Position numbers and translations under genes: made by a program. From Streptomyces flaveus (GTDB lineage: Bacteria > Actinomycetota > Actinomycetes > Streptomycetales > Streptomycetaceae), in NCBI RefSeq assembly GCF_014647675.1, contig NZ_BMPQ01000007.1, positions 139,249-203,248 on the forward strand: a stretch of DNA of 64,000 bases, written 5' to 3'. Below are positions 15,691-24,324 of this stretch, piece after piece (position 1 is the first letter of the stretch; every line of letters starts with the position of its first letter). The notes below the pieces were generated by a model. That model was not told the DNA's origin. It did no database searches and saw only the letters and a program-made list of their open reading frames with translations.

Positions 15691-17784
15691 TCAGCGGTAC
15701 GAGACCTTCAGGTCGCGAAGCCTCCCGATGTTGTCGAACGATCCGAAACCCACCCTGCCGGAGGCGAGCGTGGAGTCGACAGCGGTCATCAGCGGACGTT
15801 TCGAGCCGTCGACGTAGACCGCGATCTCACCGCTGCTCGCGCAGCGCACCACCCGCACCTTGTGCCAGTCGCTGTCGGTGATGGCCGGTGGGGCACCCGT
15901 CCTGCCGTTCCACTGGTCCTCGATCCGGAGCCGGTCGGCGTCGTTGACCACGAAGATGCCGTTGTGCGGATAGATGGTGTTGTCCGTCGACAGATGGGCG
16001 TAGGCGAACTTCGTGTCCGACTCGTAGTCGAAGACGATGATCACGTCCCGGTTGGTGATCTCGACGGGGGTGTCGATCCGCACCTCGGCGTCGATCCGTA
16101 CGGAGCCCAGAGCCGCCGGGCCCGCGGTCAGTACGGCGTACTCGAAGGGGCGGCGCGGGCCGGGCCGCTGGGCCCCGGGCTTGGCGAGGACGGCCTCGTG
16201 GCCCGGGAACCGCCACTTCGACGGGGTGACAGGAGCCCAGTTCCGTCCGGCCATGACATGGCGAAGAGAGGAGCCGCCCGTGTCGCAGGAGGCGAACATC
16301 CGGGTCCCGGTGACCTTCCAGATCTTGCCGTTGGCCTTGGAGAGCAGATACAGCTCGCCGTCCGCGTCCTGTCCGAAGCGCAGGTCCACCCGGGTGTCCC
16401 CGGCCAGGTCCCGCATGGTGACGCGCTTGCCGCTCGCGTCGTACAGCATCAGGTCGTAGAGCTGGGCCAGTTCCTTCTCCCCGCGCCGCATGTCCAAGGC
16501 GTCGGCGAAGAGCAGACGGCCGTCGACGATGTCCCCGAAGACGTACTTGCCGCGCAGCTCGGGCAGGTCGTGGCCGCGGTAGACGAAGCCGCCCACGATG
16601 GCGCGGCCCACGTCGGAGGTGCAGTTCCAGTCGGCGGGCGGGTCGTGGTCGTAGGCGGCGACGGGATAGGTGTAGCCGTACTTCTCGTCGTCCTCGGGGA
16701 GCGGGAGCATCTGGTCGCAGGGGTCGGCGGCCGTCTTGTCGAAGACGAACGCGCCTTCGCGTTCGCTCCAGCCCAAGTTGTCGCCCGCGCGCACCTCGTA
16801 GACGGATTCGACCGCGTGCTGTCCGATGTGACCGAGGTACATGCGCCGGCTGCCACCGGTGTCCCAGCTGAAGCGGTGCGGGTCGCGCATGCCGTACGCG
16901 TAGATCTCGCCCAGTGCGCCGGGGGTGCGGGTGAACGGGTTCCGCGCCGGGATGCCGTACTTGCCGTTGGCGCTGTTCGTGCCGCGTGGGTCGATACGCA
17001 GGATCTTGCCGTGGGGGAGGGAGAGGTCCTGCGGCTCGGTGTTCCTGACACCTTGGCCGCCGTCGCCGACGGCGACATGGAGGAGTCCGTAATCGGGGGT
17101 GTGAGGCCGGGCGTTGGGGTTGAAGTCGATCTGCTGGATACCGTGGATCGTGCCCGCGAAACCGATGCGCAGGATTTCGCGGCGGGTGCCCTGGAAGGTG
17201 TCGGCCGAGGGGTCGTCGGCGGTCCACTCGGTGATGATGCCGTGGTAGTTGGTCGCCGCCTGCTGCCGGAAGTCGGGTACGGCGGTGGTGGCGGAGGCCA
17301 GTTCGGTGTGGACGGTGTAGAAGCGGCCGTTGCGCCTGAAGCCGGGGTCGAAGGTCACGAACCCGAAGCCCTGGCCGAGGCCACGGCTGGCGAAGAACGC
17401 GGGGCCGAAGGTGGCCGCGATGTCGAGATAGACCTGCGGGCTGCCGCCGTCCTCGACGAGATACAGCTTGCCGTTGAGGTCGGGGACGGCCATCCGGCCC
17501 GAACCGTCGGGGAGTTCGCTCAAGTAGTTGATGCGGGCTTGCCGTACCAGCCGTGGATCGGTGACCGGACCGGGCGGCGGCTCGGTCTTCGGGAAGGAGG
17601 CGTACTCCTCGACGGTCAGCCCGATACCGGAGGTGGCGGGCCGCTCGGGGATGGGGTCGGTGATGGGCTCGGCCGCGGCGTGCGCCGTGCCGGGCAAGAT
17701 GACGAGGGCCGACAGCAGCAGGGAGAGGACGAGGAGAGGGGCCAGTACGAGAGGTCTCGGTCTGACGCCGGGGGATGTGGTCAT
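15691..17784 (-). CDS. Secreted glucose/sorbosone-dehydrogenase-fold protein with C-terminal lectin-like domain
   Basis: 697 residues. An N-terminal Sec signal (VLAPLLVLSLLLSALVILPGTAHA) is followed by a six-bladed propeller of the PQQ-dependent sugar dehydrogenase (GSDH) family, about residues 55-490. It has motifs HGIQQIDFNPN, VGDGGQG, GKILRIDPRG, IYAYGMRDPHRFSWD and VFGDIVDGRLLFAD. The last 180 residues resemble a concanavalin-like DUF1080 domain (DSDWHKVRVVR, GRVGFGSFDN). ATG 17784 follows AAAGGAGTG. Family members oxidise sugars outside the cell with PQQ, but several have lost cofactor binding; I cannot verify PQQ ligands by eye. Last gene of the seven-gene Liv operon, 22 bp after the LamG gene. 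Confidence 0.75.
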   Translation of the reverse strand: MTTSPGVRPRPLVLAPLLVLSLLLSALVILPGTAHAAAEPITDPIPERPATSGIGLTVEEYASFPKTEPPPGPVTDPRLVRQARINYLSELPDGSGRMAVPDLNGKLYLVEDGGSPQVYLDIAATFGPAFFASRGLGQGFGFVTFDPGFRRNGRFYTVHTELASATTAVPDFRQQAATNYHGIITEWTADDPSADTFQGTRREILRIGFAGTIHGIQQIDFNPNARPHTPDYGLLHVAVGDGGQGVRNTEPQDLSLPHGKILRIDPRGTNSANGKYGIPARNPFTRTPGALGEIYAYGMRDPHRFSWDTGGSRRMYLGHIGQHAVESVYEVRAGDNLGWSEREGAFVFDKTAADPCDQMLPLPEDDEKYGYTYPVAAYDHDPPADWNCTSDVGRAIVGGFVYRGHDLPELRGKYVFGDIVDGRLLFADALDMRRGEKELAQLYDLMLYDASGKRVTMRDLAGDTRVDLRFGQDADGELYLLSKANGKIWKVTGTRMFASCDTGGSSLRHVMAGRNWAPVTPSKWRFPGHEAVLAKPGAQRPGPRRPFEYAVLTAGPAALGSVRIDAEVRIDTPVEITNRDVIIVFDYESDTKFAYAHLSTDNTIYPHNGIFVVNDADRLRIEDQWNGRTGAPPAITDSDWHKVRVVRCASSGEIAVYVDGSKRPLMTAVDSTLASGRVGFGSFDNIGRLRDLKVSYR

Positions 17785-17806
17785 CGGTATCACTCCTTTT
17801 GTGCGC

Positions 17807-18769
17807 TCAGCGCCGGCCGGAGTTCGACAGGTGGTACTGAGCCCGTATCCGGTCGCCGTCCACGGCACGGTTGAGGAACATCAAGCTGTCCATGCGGCAG
17901 TCACAGGGATTGCGTTCACCGGTGTTCTGCGGAAAGCTCCCGCCGATCTTGATGCCCCGGGGATCGGTCGGTGAGGCCCGGTGCGGTCCGGGTCCCGAGA
18001 GGTCCCAGGGGTCGCCGGGAACGGTGTAGAAACCCTCCAGCCGCTGTCCGTTGCGGTAGAGCGCCATGGCTCCTGTGTCGAAGTCGAAGGTCGCAGCGAG
18101 GAACACCCACTCACCGTCCGGCAGCAGGGTCCGCCAGTCCCCGGACGCGGCGAAGGTCTGGGAGCTCGCCCCGTCGATGCGCCGGCCGAGGGCGACCAGC
18201 CGCAGTTCGCCGTTCACCTCGATGATCTCCAGCAGGCCGCGGACCGCGTGGCCGTCGGAGTCCCCGGACAGCACGCCTGCCAGGCCGACGGCGTTGTAGT
18301 GGTCGTCCGGGGAGGCCGTGTTGCTGTTCCGGCCCGGGTTCGGACCGGTCGACTTGAACCAGCCCATGACGGTGATCCCCTTGGCGGCGTTGAAGGACCG
18401 CAGGCTCGGCACACCCGAGGCCCCGTACACGCCCGCCTTCCAGTCGTCGTTGCCGGCCGCCTCCGGGTTCACCTGCCGAACCTGGAGTGAGGTCCGGCTG
18501 CCCCGGTGCGCCCCGTCCCGCGTGCGCATCGCCGCACCGCCGCCCACCAGGTCGATGTCGGTACGCGAGAAACCCTGGTCACGCTCCCTCGCCGGGTTGC
18601 CGCGCACCGGGTGCTCGAAGTCGTAGTACGCCGCCAAGTACGGCCTGAGAGACGGGTGCACGGCACCCCGGTCCACCCCGGCTTCGGCAGGTGCCGCGGC
18701 CAGAGCGGTCAGGGCCGTCAGGAAGGCGGCGACAGCCACCGCCGTGTTCCGCCTGCGTTGCGTGAACAT
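17807..18769 (-). CDS. Secreted LamG/concanavalin-like protein
   Basis: 320 residues. A Sec signal (MFTQRRRNTAVAVAAFLTALTALAAAPAEA) is followed by a single LamG-type jelly-roll (Pfam Laminin_G_3): LAAYYDFEHP, ITVMGWFKS, WVFLAATFDFDTGAMALYRNGQ, IKIGGSFPQN. It is a likely carbohydrate-binding or scaffolding protein with no visible catalytic domain. ATG 18769 is chosen because AAAGGAG stands 7 bp upstream and it opens the signal peptide. It lies 37 bp after livF and 22 bp before the dehydrogenase-like gene, and is read in the same direction. Its place in a transporter operon suggests it holds or recognises the polymer whose products are imported. Confidence 0.75.
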   Translation of the reverse strand: MFTQRRRNTAVAVAAFLTALTALAAAPAEAGVDRGAVHPSLRPYLAAYYDFEHPVRGNPARERDQGFSRTDIDLVGGGAAMRTRDGAHRGSRTSLQVRQVNPEAAGNDDWKAGVYGASGVPSLRSFNAAKGITVMGWFKSTGPNPGRNSNTASPDDHYNAVGLAGVLSGDSDGHAVRGLLEIIEVNGELRLVALGRRIDGASSQTFAASGDWRTLLPDGEWVFLAATFDFDTGAMALYRNGQRLEGFYTVPGDPWDLSGPGPHRASPTDPRGIKIGGSFPQNTGERNPCDCRMDSLMFLNRAVDGDRIRAQYHLSNSGRR

Positions 18770-18806
18770 CCACTCGCTCCTTTGCGAGGCGTGTCTACGA
18801 GCCGTG

Positions 18807-19577
18807 TCATCGGCGTGCGGGACGGCCTCCGAGATAGAGCTCGCCCAGTTGCGGATCGGCGAGCAACTCCCGTGCAGGGCCCGAGACATGGACCCGGCCG
18901 AGGTCGAGTACGCAGCCGGTGTCGGCGGCCTCAAGGGCGCGCCGCGCGTTCTGTTCGACGAGCAGGACAGCGGTGCCCGCGTCCCGCATCCGTACGATCT
19001 GCTCGAAGACGACGCCGGTCGCCTTGGGGTCGAGCCCCATCGACGGCTCGTCGAGCAACACCACCCGGGGCTTGACCATCAGCGAACGCGCGAACTCCAC
19101 CTGCTTCTGCTGGCCTCCGGACAGCAGCCCGGCCAGGCTCGTCCACCGCTCCCCGACGACCGGGAAAAGGTCCCGTACGAAGCTCACCCGCTCGGCGATG
19201 AGTTGCTTGTCCCGGAGGGTGTAGCCGCCGAGCAGAACGTTCTCGGCGACCGTCATCTCCCGGAAAACGCTGTGGCCTTGGAGGACATGGGCGACTCCGG
19301 CGGCCAGCATCCGCTGAGGTCCATGGCCGGTGAGGTCCTTGCCGTCGACGAGGACCCGGCCCGCGCGAGGGGCGAGGAGTCCGCTGGCGACCTTCAGAAC
19401 GGTGGACTTGCCCGCGCCGTTCGGCCCGACCAGGCAGACGATCGCCCCTGCGGGGACCCGGACGGTCAGACCGCGCAGCACCAGGGCCGCCCGGCCGTAT
19501 CCGGCCCGTATGTCGTCGAGTTCGAGGAGGAACGGAGAGTCGGGAGATGCAGTGCCAGTGCCAGTGTCAGACGCCAA
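18807..19577 (-). CDS. Liv-type ABC transporter ATPase (LivF-like)
   Basis: 256 residues, single ABC domain: Walker A GPNGAGKST, Q-loop, signature LSGGQQKQ, Walker B VVLLDEPSMGLDP, then the LivF hallmark LLVEQN. It energises a branched-chain amino acid/amide-type (HAAT) importer together with the LivG-like partner. The apparent start is TTG 19577, overlapping the livG stop by 11 bp, with GGGG 6 bp upstream; no ATG or GTG exists in the correct region. Fourth-last gene of the minus-strand operon. Confidence 0.85.
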   Translation of the reverse strand: MASDTGTGTASPDSPFLLELDDIRAGYGRAALVLRGLTVRVPAGAIVCLVGPNGAGKSTVLKVASGLLAPRAGRVLVDGKDLTGHGPQRMLAAGVAHVLQGHSVFREMTVAENVLLGGYTLRDKQLIAERVSFVRDLFPVVGERWTSLAGLLSGGQQKQVEFARSLMVKPRVVLLDEPSMGLDPKATGVVFEQIVRMRDAGTAVLLVEQNARRALEAADTGCVLDLGRVHVSGPARELLADPQLGELYLGGRPARR

Positions 19578-20334
19578 GGTATGCCCCGAGGACTCGTTCG
19601 TCGGACTGGATCACGGAGGGCGGGCCCTCGGCTATCGGTCGGCCGCGGTCGAACACCACGACGTGGTCGCTCAGGCCCATGACCAGGTCCATGTTGTGTT
19701 CGACGATCAGGAAGGTGCGTCCCTCGGCGTTGAGTTCGCGCACCAGGTCGCAGATGCGGTCGATGAGCGCCGGGTTGACCCCTCCGGCCGGCTCGTCCAG
19801 CAGAATCAGTTCGGGCTCGCTCATCAGCACACCCGCGAGTTCCAGCAACTTCTGTTGCCCCCAAGAGAGTTGGCGTGCCTCGGCCCGCTCCAGATGCTCG
19901 ATGCCCATCCGCGACAGCCAGCCACGAGCCCGCTCGGTCTCCTCCCTCCGGCCTGCGCGGGCGAGTTGCCCCGCGAGGGTGGACGGCTGTACGGCGGCGA
20001 GGAGGTTGTCGAGCACGGTCATCCGCGGGAAGACACGGCACAGCTGGAAGGAACGCCCGATGCCGGCGCGGGCGATCCGGTGCGGAGGCTTTCCGGTGAT
20101 GTCGCGCCCGCGATAGGTGGTACGGCCCGCGTCCGCGCGGATCATCCCGGTGACGCAGTTGAAGAAGGTGGTCTTGCCGGAGCCGTTGGGACCGATCAGG
20201 GCGTTGACCTTGCCGTGGTGGAAGGTCACGGTGGCCGAGTCGAGCGCGGTGACACCGCCGAAGGCCTTGCTGAGGCCGACGGTTGCCAGGCTTGGCCGAG
20301 TCCCGGTCTCAGCCGCCGCTTCCGCTTCGCTCAC
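19567..20334 (-). CDS. Liv-type ABC transporter ATPase (LivG-like)
   Basis: 255 residues with Walker A GPNGSGKTT, signature LSWGQQKLLELAG (a Trp variant typical of LivG), Walker B LILLDEPAGGVNP and the LivG-typical FLIVEHNMDLVMGLSD. GTG 20334 has GAGG in front. It overlaps livM by 26 bp and livF by 11 bp, so the ATPases and permease are translationally coupled. Confidence 0.85.
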   Translation of the reverse strand: MSEAEAAAETGTRPSLATVGLSKAFGGVTALDSATVTFHHGKVNALIGPNGSGKTTFFNCVTGMIRADAGRTTYRGRDITGKPPHRIARAGIGRSFQLCRVFPRMTVLDNLLAAVQPSTLAGQLARAGRREETERARGWLSRMGIEHLERAEARQLSWGQQKLLELAGVLMSEPELILLDEPAGGVNPALIDRICDLVRELNAEGRTFLIVEHNMDLVMGLSDHVVVFDRGRPIAEGPPSVIQSDERVLGAYLGV

Positions 20335-21436
20335 TGTCCCTCACCTCCGAACCGTCCGTTCCGTCTCTGTCCTTCTCGCCGCGCTGTCCGTGCCGCTCCT
20401 TCAGTTCGGCCGCGGTCACCTCGCGAATGGAGGTCTCGCCGGACTTGCGGAAGCGGCCAAGCACCGCGGTGGCGGCCGGGATGACCCCGTCCGGCATGAA
20501 CATCACGACGACGCCCAGCAGCAGCCCCGCCACGACCAGATGCAGGGGGGTGTCGCCGTACTCGACCTTGGAGTACTCCAGGGCGTACCCGACGATCACG
20601 GCGCCGAGCAGCGGCCCGTACAGATGGCGTACGCCTCCCAGCAGCGCCATCAGCACCATGTACGCCCCGCTGAGGATGGAGAACTGGAAGACCGGGTCGA
20701 GATCGCCGAACCAGAGCGCGTAGAGCCCGCCGGCCAGCGAGGTGAAGGCGGCGGAGACCACGAAGACGACGAGTTTGTAGGCGAAGGTGGGTGTGCCCAG
20801 GGACTGGGCCTTGTCCTCGTCCTCGCGGATCGCCTTCAGGCCCATGCCGAACCGCGAGCGGTCGATGATCCACCAGGTCAGCAGGGCCACCGCGAGCAGC
20901 GCGGCGAACAGGAAGTAGAAGGTCCGGTGGTGCTCGGAGCGCAGCATGCCCGGGAACGGCCGCGGTACGACGAGTCCTCTGGAGCCGCCGGTGAAGGAGG
21001 CCCAGCTCTGGAAGACCAGCAGCAGGATGAGGACGAGGGCGATGGAGACGATGACGAAGGAGGCGCCGCGCACGCGCAGGGCGGCGTAGCCGACCGGCAC
21101 GGCGAGCGCGGCCACCAGTGCGGCTGCTACGAACAGCGCGGCGAACGGCGGGAGTTCGGCCTTGGTGACCAGCAGCCCCGTCCCGTAGGCGCCGAGTCCG
21201 GCGAAGGCACCGTGCCCGAGCGAGATGTAGCCGGTGAAGCCGCCGACGAAATTCCAGGAGGTGGACAGCACCGCGTAGTTGAGGATGGCGATGCCCACGG
21301 TGATCTCGTACGGGCTCGGGGCCATGGACGGGAAGGACAGGGCGACCGCGACAGCGGCCAGCAGGGCGCCGACGTGCAGCAGTGTGCCCGTACGCAACCT
21401 GCCTGCCCGGAACGGGGTTTCAGAACCTCTGCGCAA
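20309..21436 (-). CDS. Liv-type ABC permease (LivM-like)
   Basis: 375 residues, about ten hydrophobic segments, with the LivM signature GHGAFAGLGAYGTGLL and the cytoplasmic loop GLKAIREDEDKAQSLG. The C-terminal tail (about 40 residues after the last helix) is charged and rich in Arg, Glu and Ser. The start appears to be TTG 21436, 17 bp inside the preceding livH; no ATG or GTG lies near the first helix. It pairs with LivH to form the transmembrane pore. Confidence 0.85.
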   Translation of the reverse strand: MRRGSETPFRAGRLRTGTLLHVGALLAAVAVALSFPSMAPSPYEITVGIAILNYAVLSTSWNFVGGFTGYISLGHGAFAGLGAYGTGLLVTKAELPPFAALFVAAALVAALAVPVGYAALRVRGASFVIVSIALVLILLLVFQSWASFTGGSRGLVVPRPFPGMLRSEHHRTFYFLFAALLAVALLTWWIIDRSRFGMGLKAIREDEDKAQSLGTPTFAYKLVVFVVSAAFTSLAGGLYALWFGDLDPVFQFSILSGAYMVLMALLGGVRHLYGPLLGAVIVGYALEYSKVEYGDTPLHLVVAGLLLGVVVMFMPDGVIPAATAVLGRFRKSGETSIREVTAAELKERHGQRGEKDRDGTDGSEVRDSERSGSGG

Positions 21437-22307
21437 GCCGCCCCCCGAAGAATCCCTGGGGCCGGAAGGCCAGGGTGGCGAAGAGCGCGACGTAGAAGAC
21501 GGTCTGCGCCCAGGTGGTGGAGAGCTCCAGTTGGAGCAGACTCTGCAGCATGCCCAGCGTCATGGCGGCGATGGCGGCTCCCGGCACGCTGCCGAGTCCG
21601 CCGACGACGATGATCGCCATCAGTGGGCCGATCCAATGCCAGTGCAGTGACGGATAGATGGTGGTGTCGAGGGCGAGCGCCGTGCCGCCGACGGCCGCCG
21701 TGGCGAGGCCGAGGCCGAAGCCGTAGCCGGCGATCCGGTCGGTGTCGATGCCGAGCAGCTGGGCGGCTTCCCGGTGCTGGATGGTGGCGCGCAGCGCCTG
21801 GCCGAACCGGCTGTGCTTCATCAGCACATAGAGCCCCAGCAGGGCGAGCGCGGCCATACCGAAGGCGATCAGCTTGACCGCCGCGATCCTCGCCCCCAGG
21901 AATTCGAAGCCGGCCGAGCTGTAGCCGAGCCGGATCCGGCGCTGGGTGCCGCTGAAGGCGTACCCGAGGAGGCCTTCGATGGTCAGGGCGACCGAGAAGG
22001 TGAGCAGCACCGACATCATGGTGAGGGTCGCGGGGCGGAGCCGGGTGAGGAGCAGCCGTTGCATGGCGACGCCCGCCGCGAAGAACAGCGGCACGGTGAC
22101 GACCAGGGTGAGCAGCGGATCGATCCCGGTCTCCCGGTGGGCGTACCAGGCGAGGTAGGCGGCGAGGATCAGAAAGGCGGAGTGGGCGATCATCACGACG
22201 CGCATGACGCCGAAGTAGAGGGTCAGGCCTGCGGCGAGGAGGGCGTAGAGCCCTCCCAGCAGCACACCGAGGACGACGCTCTGGAAGACGAGGCTCGCGG
22301 AGGGCAC
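21420..22307 (-). CDS. Liv-type ABC permease (LivH-like)
   Basis: 295 residues, about eight transmembrane helices. The N-terminal GVLLGGLYALLAAGLTLYFGVMRVVMIAHSAF is characteristic (second permease of the HAAT family), and the loop ALRATIQHREAAQLLGI is the coupling site. GTG 22307 lies 7 bp after the stop of the binding-protein gene. The helix-2 Asn-Phe pair usual in amino acid LivH (VNFAHG) reads IAHSAF here, which may reflect a different substrate. Confidence 0.85.
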   Translation of the reverse strand: MPSASLVFQSVVLGVLLGGLYALLAAGLTLYFGVMRVVMIAHSAFLILAAYLAWYAHRETGIDPLLTLVVTVPLFFAAGVAMQRLLLTRLRPATLTMMSVLLTFSVALTIEGLLGYAFSGTQRRIRLGYSSAGFEFLGARIAAVKLIAFGMAALALLGLYVLMKHSRFGQALRATIQHREAAQLLGIDTDRIAGYGFGLGLATAAVGGTALALDTTIYPSLHWHWIGPLMAIIVVGGLGSVPGAAIAAMTLGMLQSLLQLELSTTWAQTVFYVALFATLAFRPQGFFGGRLAQRF

Positions 22308-22314
22308 GCCGGCC

Positions 22315-23541
22315 TCACCAGGCCGGCTTGGGGTGGACCAGATCCGCTTCCTTCTGCGCTTCGGGGAGCACGATCTGGATCTCCCCGTCGATCCATTGCT
22401 GGATCATGTGTGCGCTCTGCGGGCGGCCCTTGTCGTCCCACTTCAGCGGTCCGACGACGGTTTCCACCTCGTTGCCGCGCAGCCAGTCGACCAACTTGCT
22501 CTGGCATTCGGGGTCCTGGGAGGCGCAGTCGGCGGCCTCTACGGCCGCCGCGACCACCTGGCCGGTGGTGTACGCGTTGGCCTCGTCCTCCTCCGGGGCC
22601 TTGCCGAACTGTTTCGTGTACTTCTCGACGAACTCCTTGTTGCTCGGATAGTCGGCCTTCTGCGTGTAGCCGGTGGGCGCGAGGATGCCCTCGGTCTTGT
22701 TGCCGATGGCCTTCGCGAACTCCGGTTCGGTGGGCGCCGTGGAGAAGGCTGCCATCTTCGGCTGGTAGTTGAGCTGTTGGAGGGCGACGATCAGATTGAC
22801 GCCGTCCTGGTACTGCGAACCGCCCACCACCATGTCCGCCTTCGAGTCGGCGATCTTGGCCGCGATGCTGCCGAAATCGGTGGTGTTGGGCGGATAGACC
22901 TCGTCGACGACGGTCTTGATGCCGCCCTTCTCCAGCTTCTCCTTGAGTCCGTACGCGGTTCCCTGGGCGAAAGGGTCGTCCATGGCGGCGTACGCGACCG
23001 ACTTGGGACGCTCGCCCGCCGGCAGGGCGAGAATGTAGTCGGCCAGGTGGTTGTAGTGGTCGTTGGCGACGGCCGGCGCGGCGTAGAAGAGGTTCTTGAA
23101 GCCCTGGTCGAAGACCTCCGGCGCGGCTCCCGCCGGTTCGACGAAGAGCATGCCGTACTCCTCGGCCACGCGGGCGGAGGGGACGACGAGCCGGGTGGAG
23201 AAGGGGCCGAAGACCAGGTCGACCTCGTCCCTGCCGATCAGCTGCTCGTAGTCGGACACGACGCGGTCGGCATTCGACTGGTCGTCGAGGATCTTCAACT
23301 CGACCTTGCGGCCGAGGAGTCCGCCCTTGTCATTGACGATCTTCGCCCAGGCCTTGTAGCCGCGTTCGACGCCCTTGCCGGGTTCGGAGAAGTCACCGGT
23401 GAGGGGCAAGGAGACACCGATCACGATGGAGTCATCGGAGGAATCTTCGGAACCGGAACCACCGGCACAGCCACTGGCAGCGAGCGCCAGCGTGAGCGTG
23501 CCTGCTGCGATTCTCCCTTGTAGACGGCGTGTTGGTCTCAT
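22315..23541 (-). CDS. Liv-type ABC substrate-binding lipoprotein (LivK-like)
   Basis: 408 residues. The Sec/lipoprotein signal LTLALAASGC leads to a lipidated Cys near position 25, followed by a Ser/Asp/Glu linker and a type-I periplasmic binding fold (IVIGVSLPLTGDFSEPGKGVERGYKAWAK..., VDLVFGPFSTRLV). ATG 23541 is preferred to the TTG three bases upstream; GAGGGG lies 9 bp before it. It heads a seven-gene run that ends with two exported carbohydrate-active-type proteins, so the ligand may be a sugar derivative, polyol or aldonate rather than an amino acid. That is inference only. A perfect palindrome (23600-23613) lies 59 bp upstream. Confidence 0.85.
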   Translation of the reverse strand: MRPTRRLQGRIAAGTLTLALAASGCAGGSGSEDSSDDSIVIGVSLPLTGDFSEPGKGVERGYKAWAKIVNDKGGLLGRKVELKILDDQSNADRVVSDYEQLIGRDEVDLVFGPFSTRLVVPSARVAEEYGMLFVEPAGAAPEVFDQGFKNLFYAAPAVANDHYNHLADYILALPAGERPKSVAYAAMDDPFAQGTAYGLKEKLEKGGIKTVVDEVYPPNTTDFGSIAAKIADSKADMVVGGSQYQDGVNLIVALQQLNYQPKMAAFSTAPTEPEFAKAIGNKTEGILAPTGYTQKADYPSNKEFVEKYTKQFGKAPEEDEANAYTTGQVVAAAVEAADCASQDPECQSKLVDWLRGNEVETVVGPLKWDDKGRPQSAHMIQQWIDGEIQIVLPEAQKEADLVHPKPAW

Positions 23542-23599
23542 CAATGGACACCCCTCATCGGCTGGACACCCGCATGGGTCGGCCGGATTCCGTGGTGCA

Positions 23600-23613
23600 C
23601 GAAAGCGCTTTCG
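23600..23613. promoter_or_regulatory. Perfect 14-bp palindrome upstream of the Liv operon
   Basis: CGAAAGCGCTTTCG, central CpG, followed 4 bp later by a second half-site CGCTTTCC (23618-23625). On the minus strand a plausible -10 (TTACAT or CATAGT) lies just upstream, so the palindrome sits at the start point, a repressor position. The shape fits LacI-family operators, but no LacI gene is adjacent. Confidence 0.5.
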
Positions 23614-23890
23614 GGGGCGCTTTCCTACTATGTAAGCCGTGTCTCACCGGTCTGGACAACAGTCGTGCACATATCAGTTGTCCTACGTGTGGCGTTGGTG
23701 GGCGTGATGTCCGCGGGTGAGTCGAAGGGGTCGGCCACTCCCGGAAGAGAGATCACGCACGAGCCATGAGTACGGCTTCGGGATCTCGAGTGTTGGCCAC
23801 AACTGGGCCAGTTTCGTGTGGAGTTGTTGCGTTCTTCGGCGCACTGGTTCACGTTGTTGCCTCTGCAGGCCGCCGAAGAGGGGGGACCTC

Positions 23891-24270
23891 GTGCGAAGAC
23901 GGCGTTTCATCAGTGGAGTGCTCGGTGCCGGGGCTCGTCTCGGCGAGCGGTGGGGCTGCCGGGGCTTCCTCGGGTGACCTTGTCCGGGACACGGGTGTCT
24001 TGGGCCAGGACGTTCGGGAAGCCCATGAGTGGCAGGCCGTCGCAGCGCCGGAGTGCGCGGAGACCGACCACCTGGCCGGCCTGGCCGCCGCGGGGCCCAC
24101 ACTCGCCTGGGCGGTGGGGGAGGAAGGGCGCTCCGGCAGAACCCGCGGGACGCCGCTGGCCCTGGTGTGGGACGGCGAGGCGTGGGCGCGTATCGGCCTC
24201 GCCCATCTGGGATTCAGCGGCTCCCTGCACTCCGTCGCCGGCACATCGGCCGGCTCTGCCGGGGCCGCGC
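23891..24270 (+). pseudogene. Remnant of a Tat-exported propeller-like protein
   Basis: GTG 23891 (preceded by GGGGGA) starts a twin-arginine signal MRRRRFISGVLGAG that soon runs into a stop. The continuation is found in another forward frame, from about 23990 to 24270. It reads HLAGLAAAGPTLAWAVGEE, GTPLALVWDGEAWARI and GFSGSLHSVAGTSAG, the repeat style of secreted actinobacterial propeller proteins, and then ends abruptly before the LuxR gene. Frameshifted and truncated, so I read it as a decayed gene. Exact borders are uncertain. Confidence 0.45.
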
Positions 24271-24324
24271 GCTTCTATCCTGGTGAGTGGTGTCCGGCCC
24301 GCTTTGGGCGAGGAGGGAGGCACC

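Noticed and set aside
15862..17874. 670-codon open frame antisense to the dehydrogenase-like gene
   Set aside because: Same reason; the opposite strand has a signal peptide and conserved propeller motifs.
24029..24286. Intact exported protein upstream of the LuxR gene
   Set aside because: The signal peptide and the repeat text are in different frames, so it is treated as a decayed gene.
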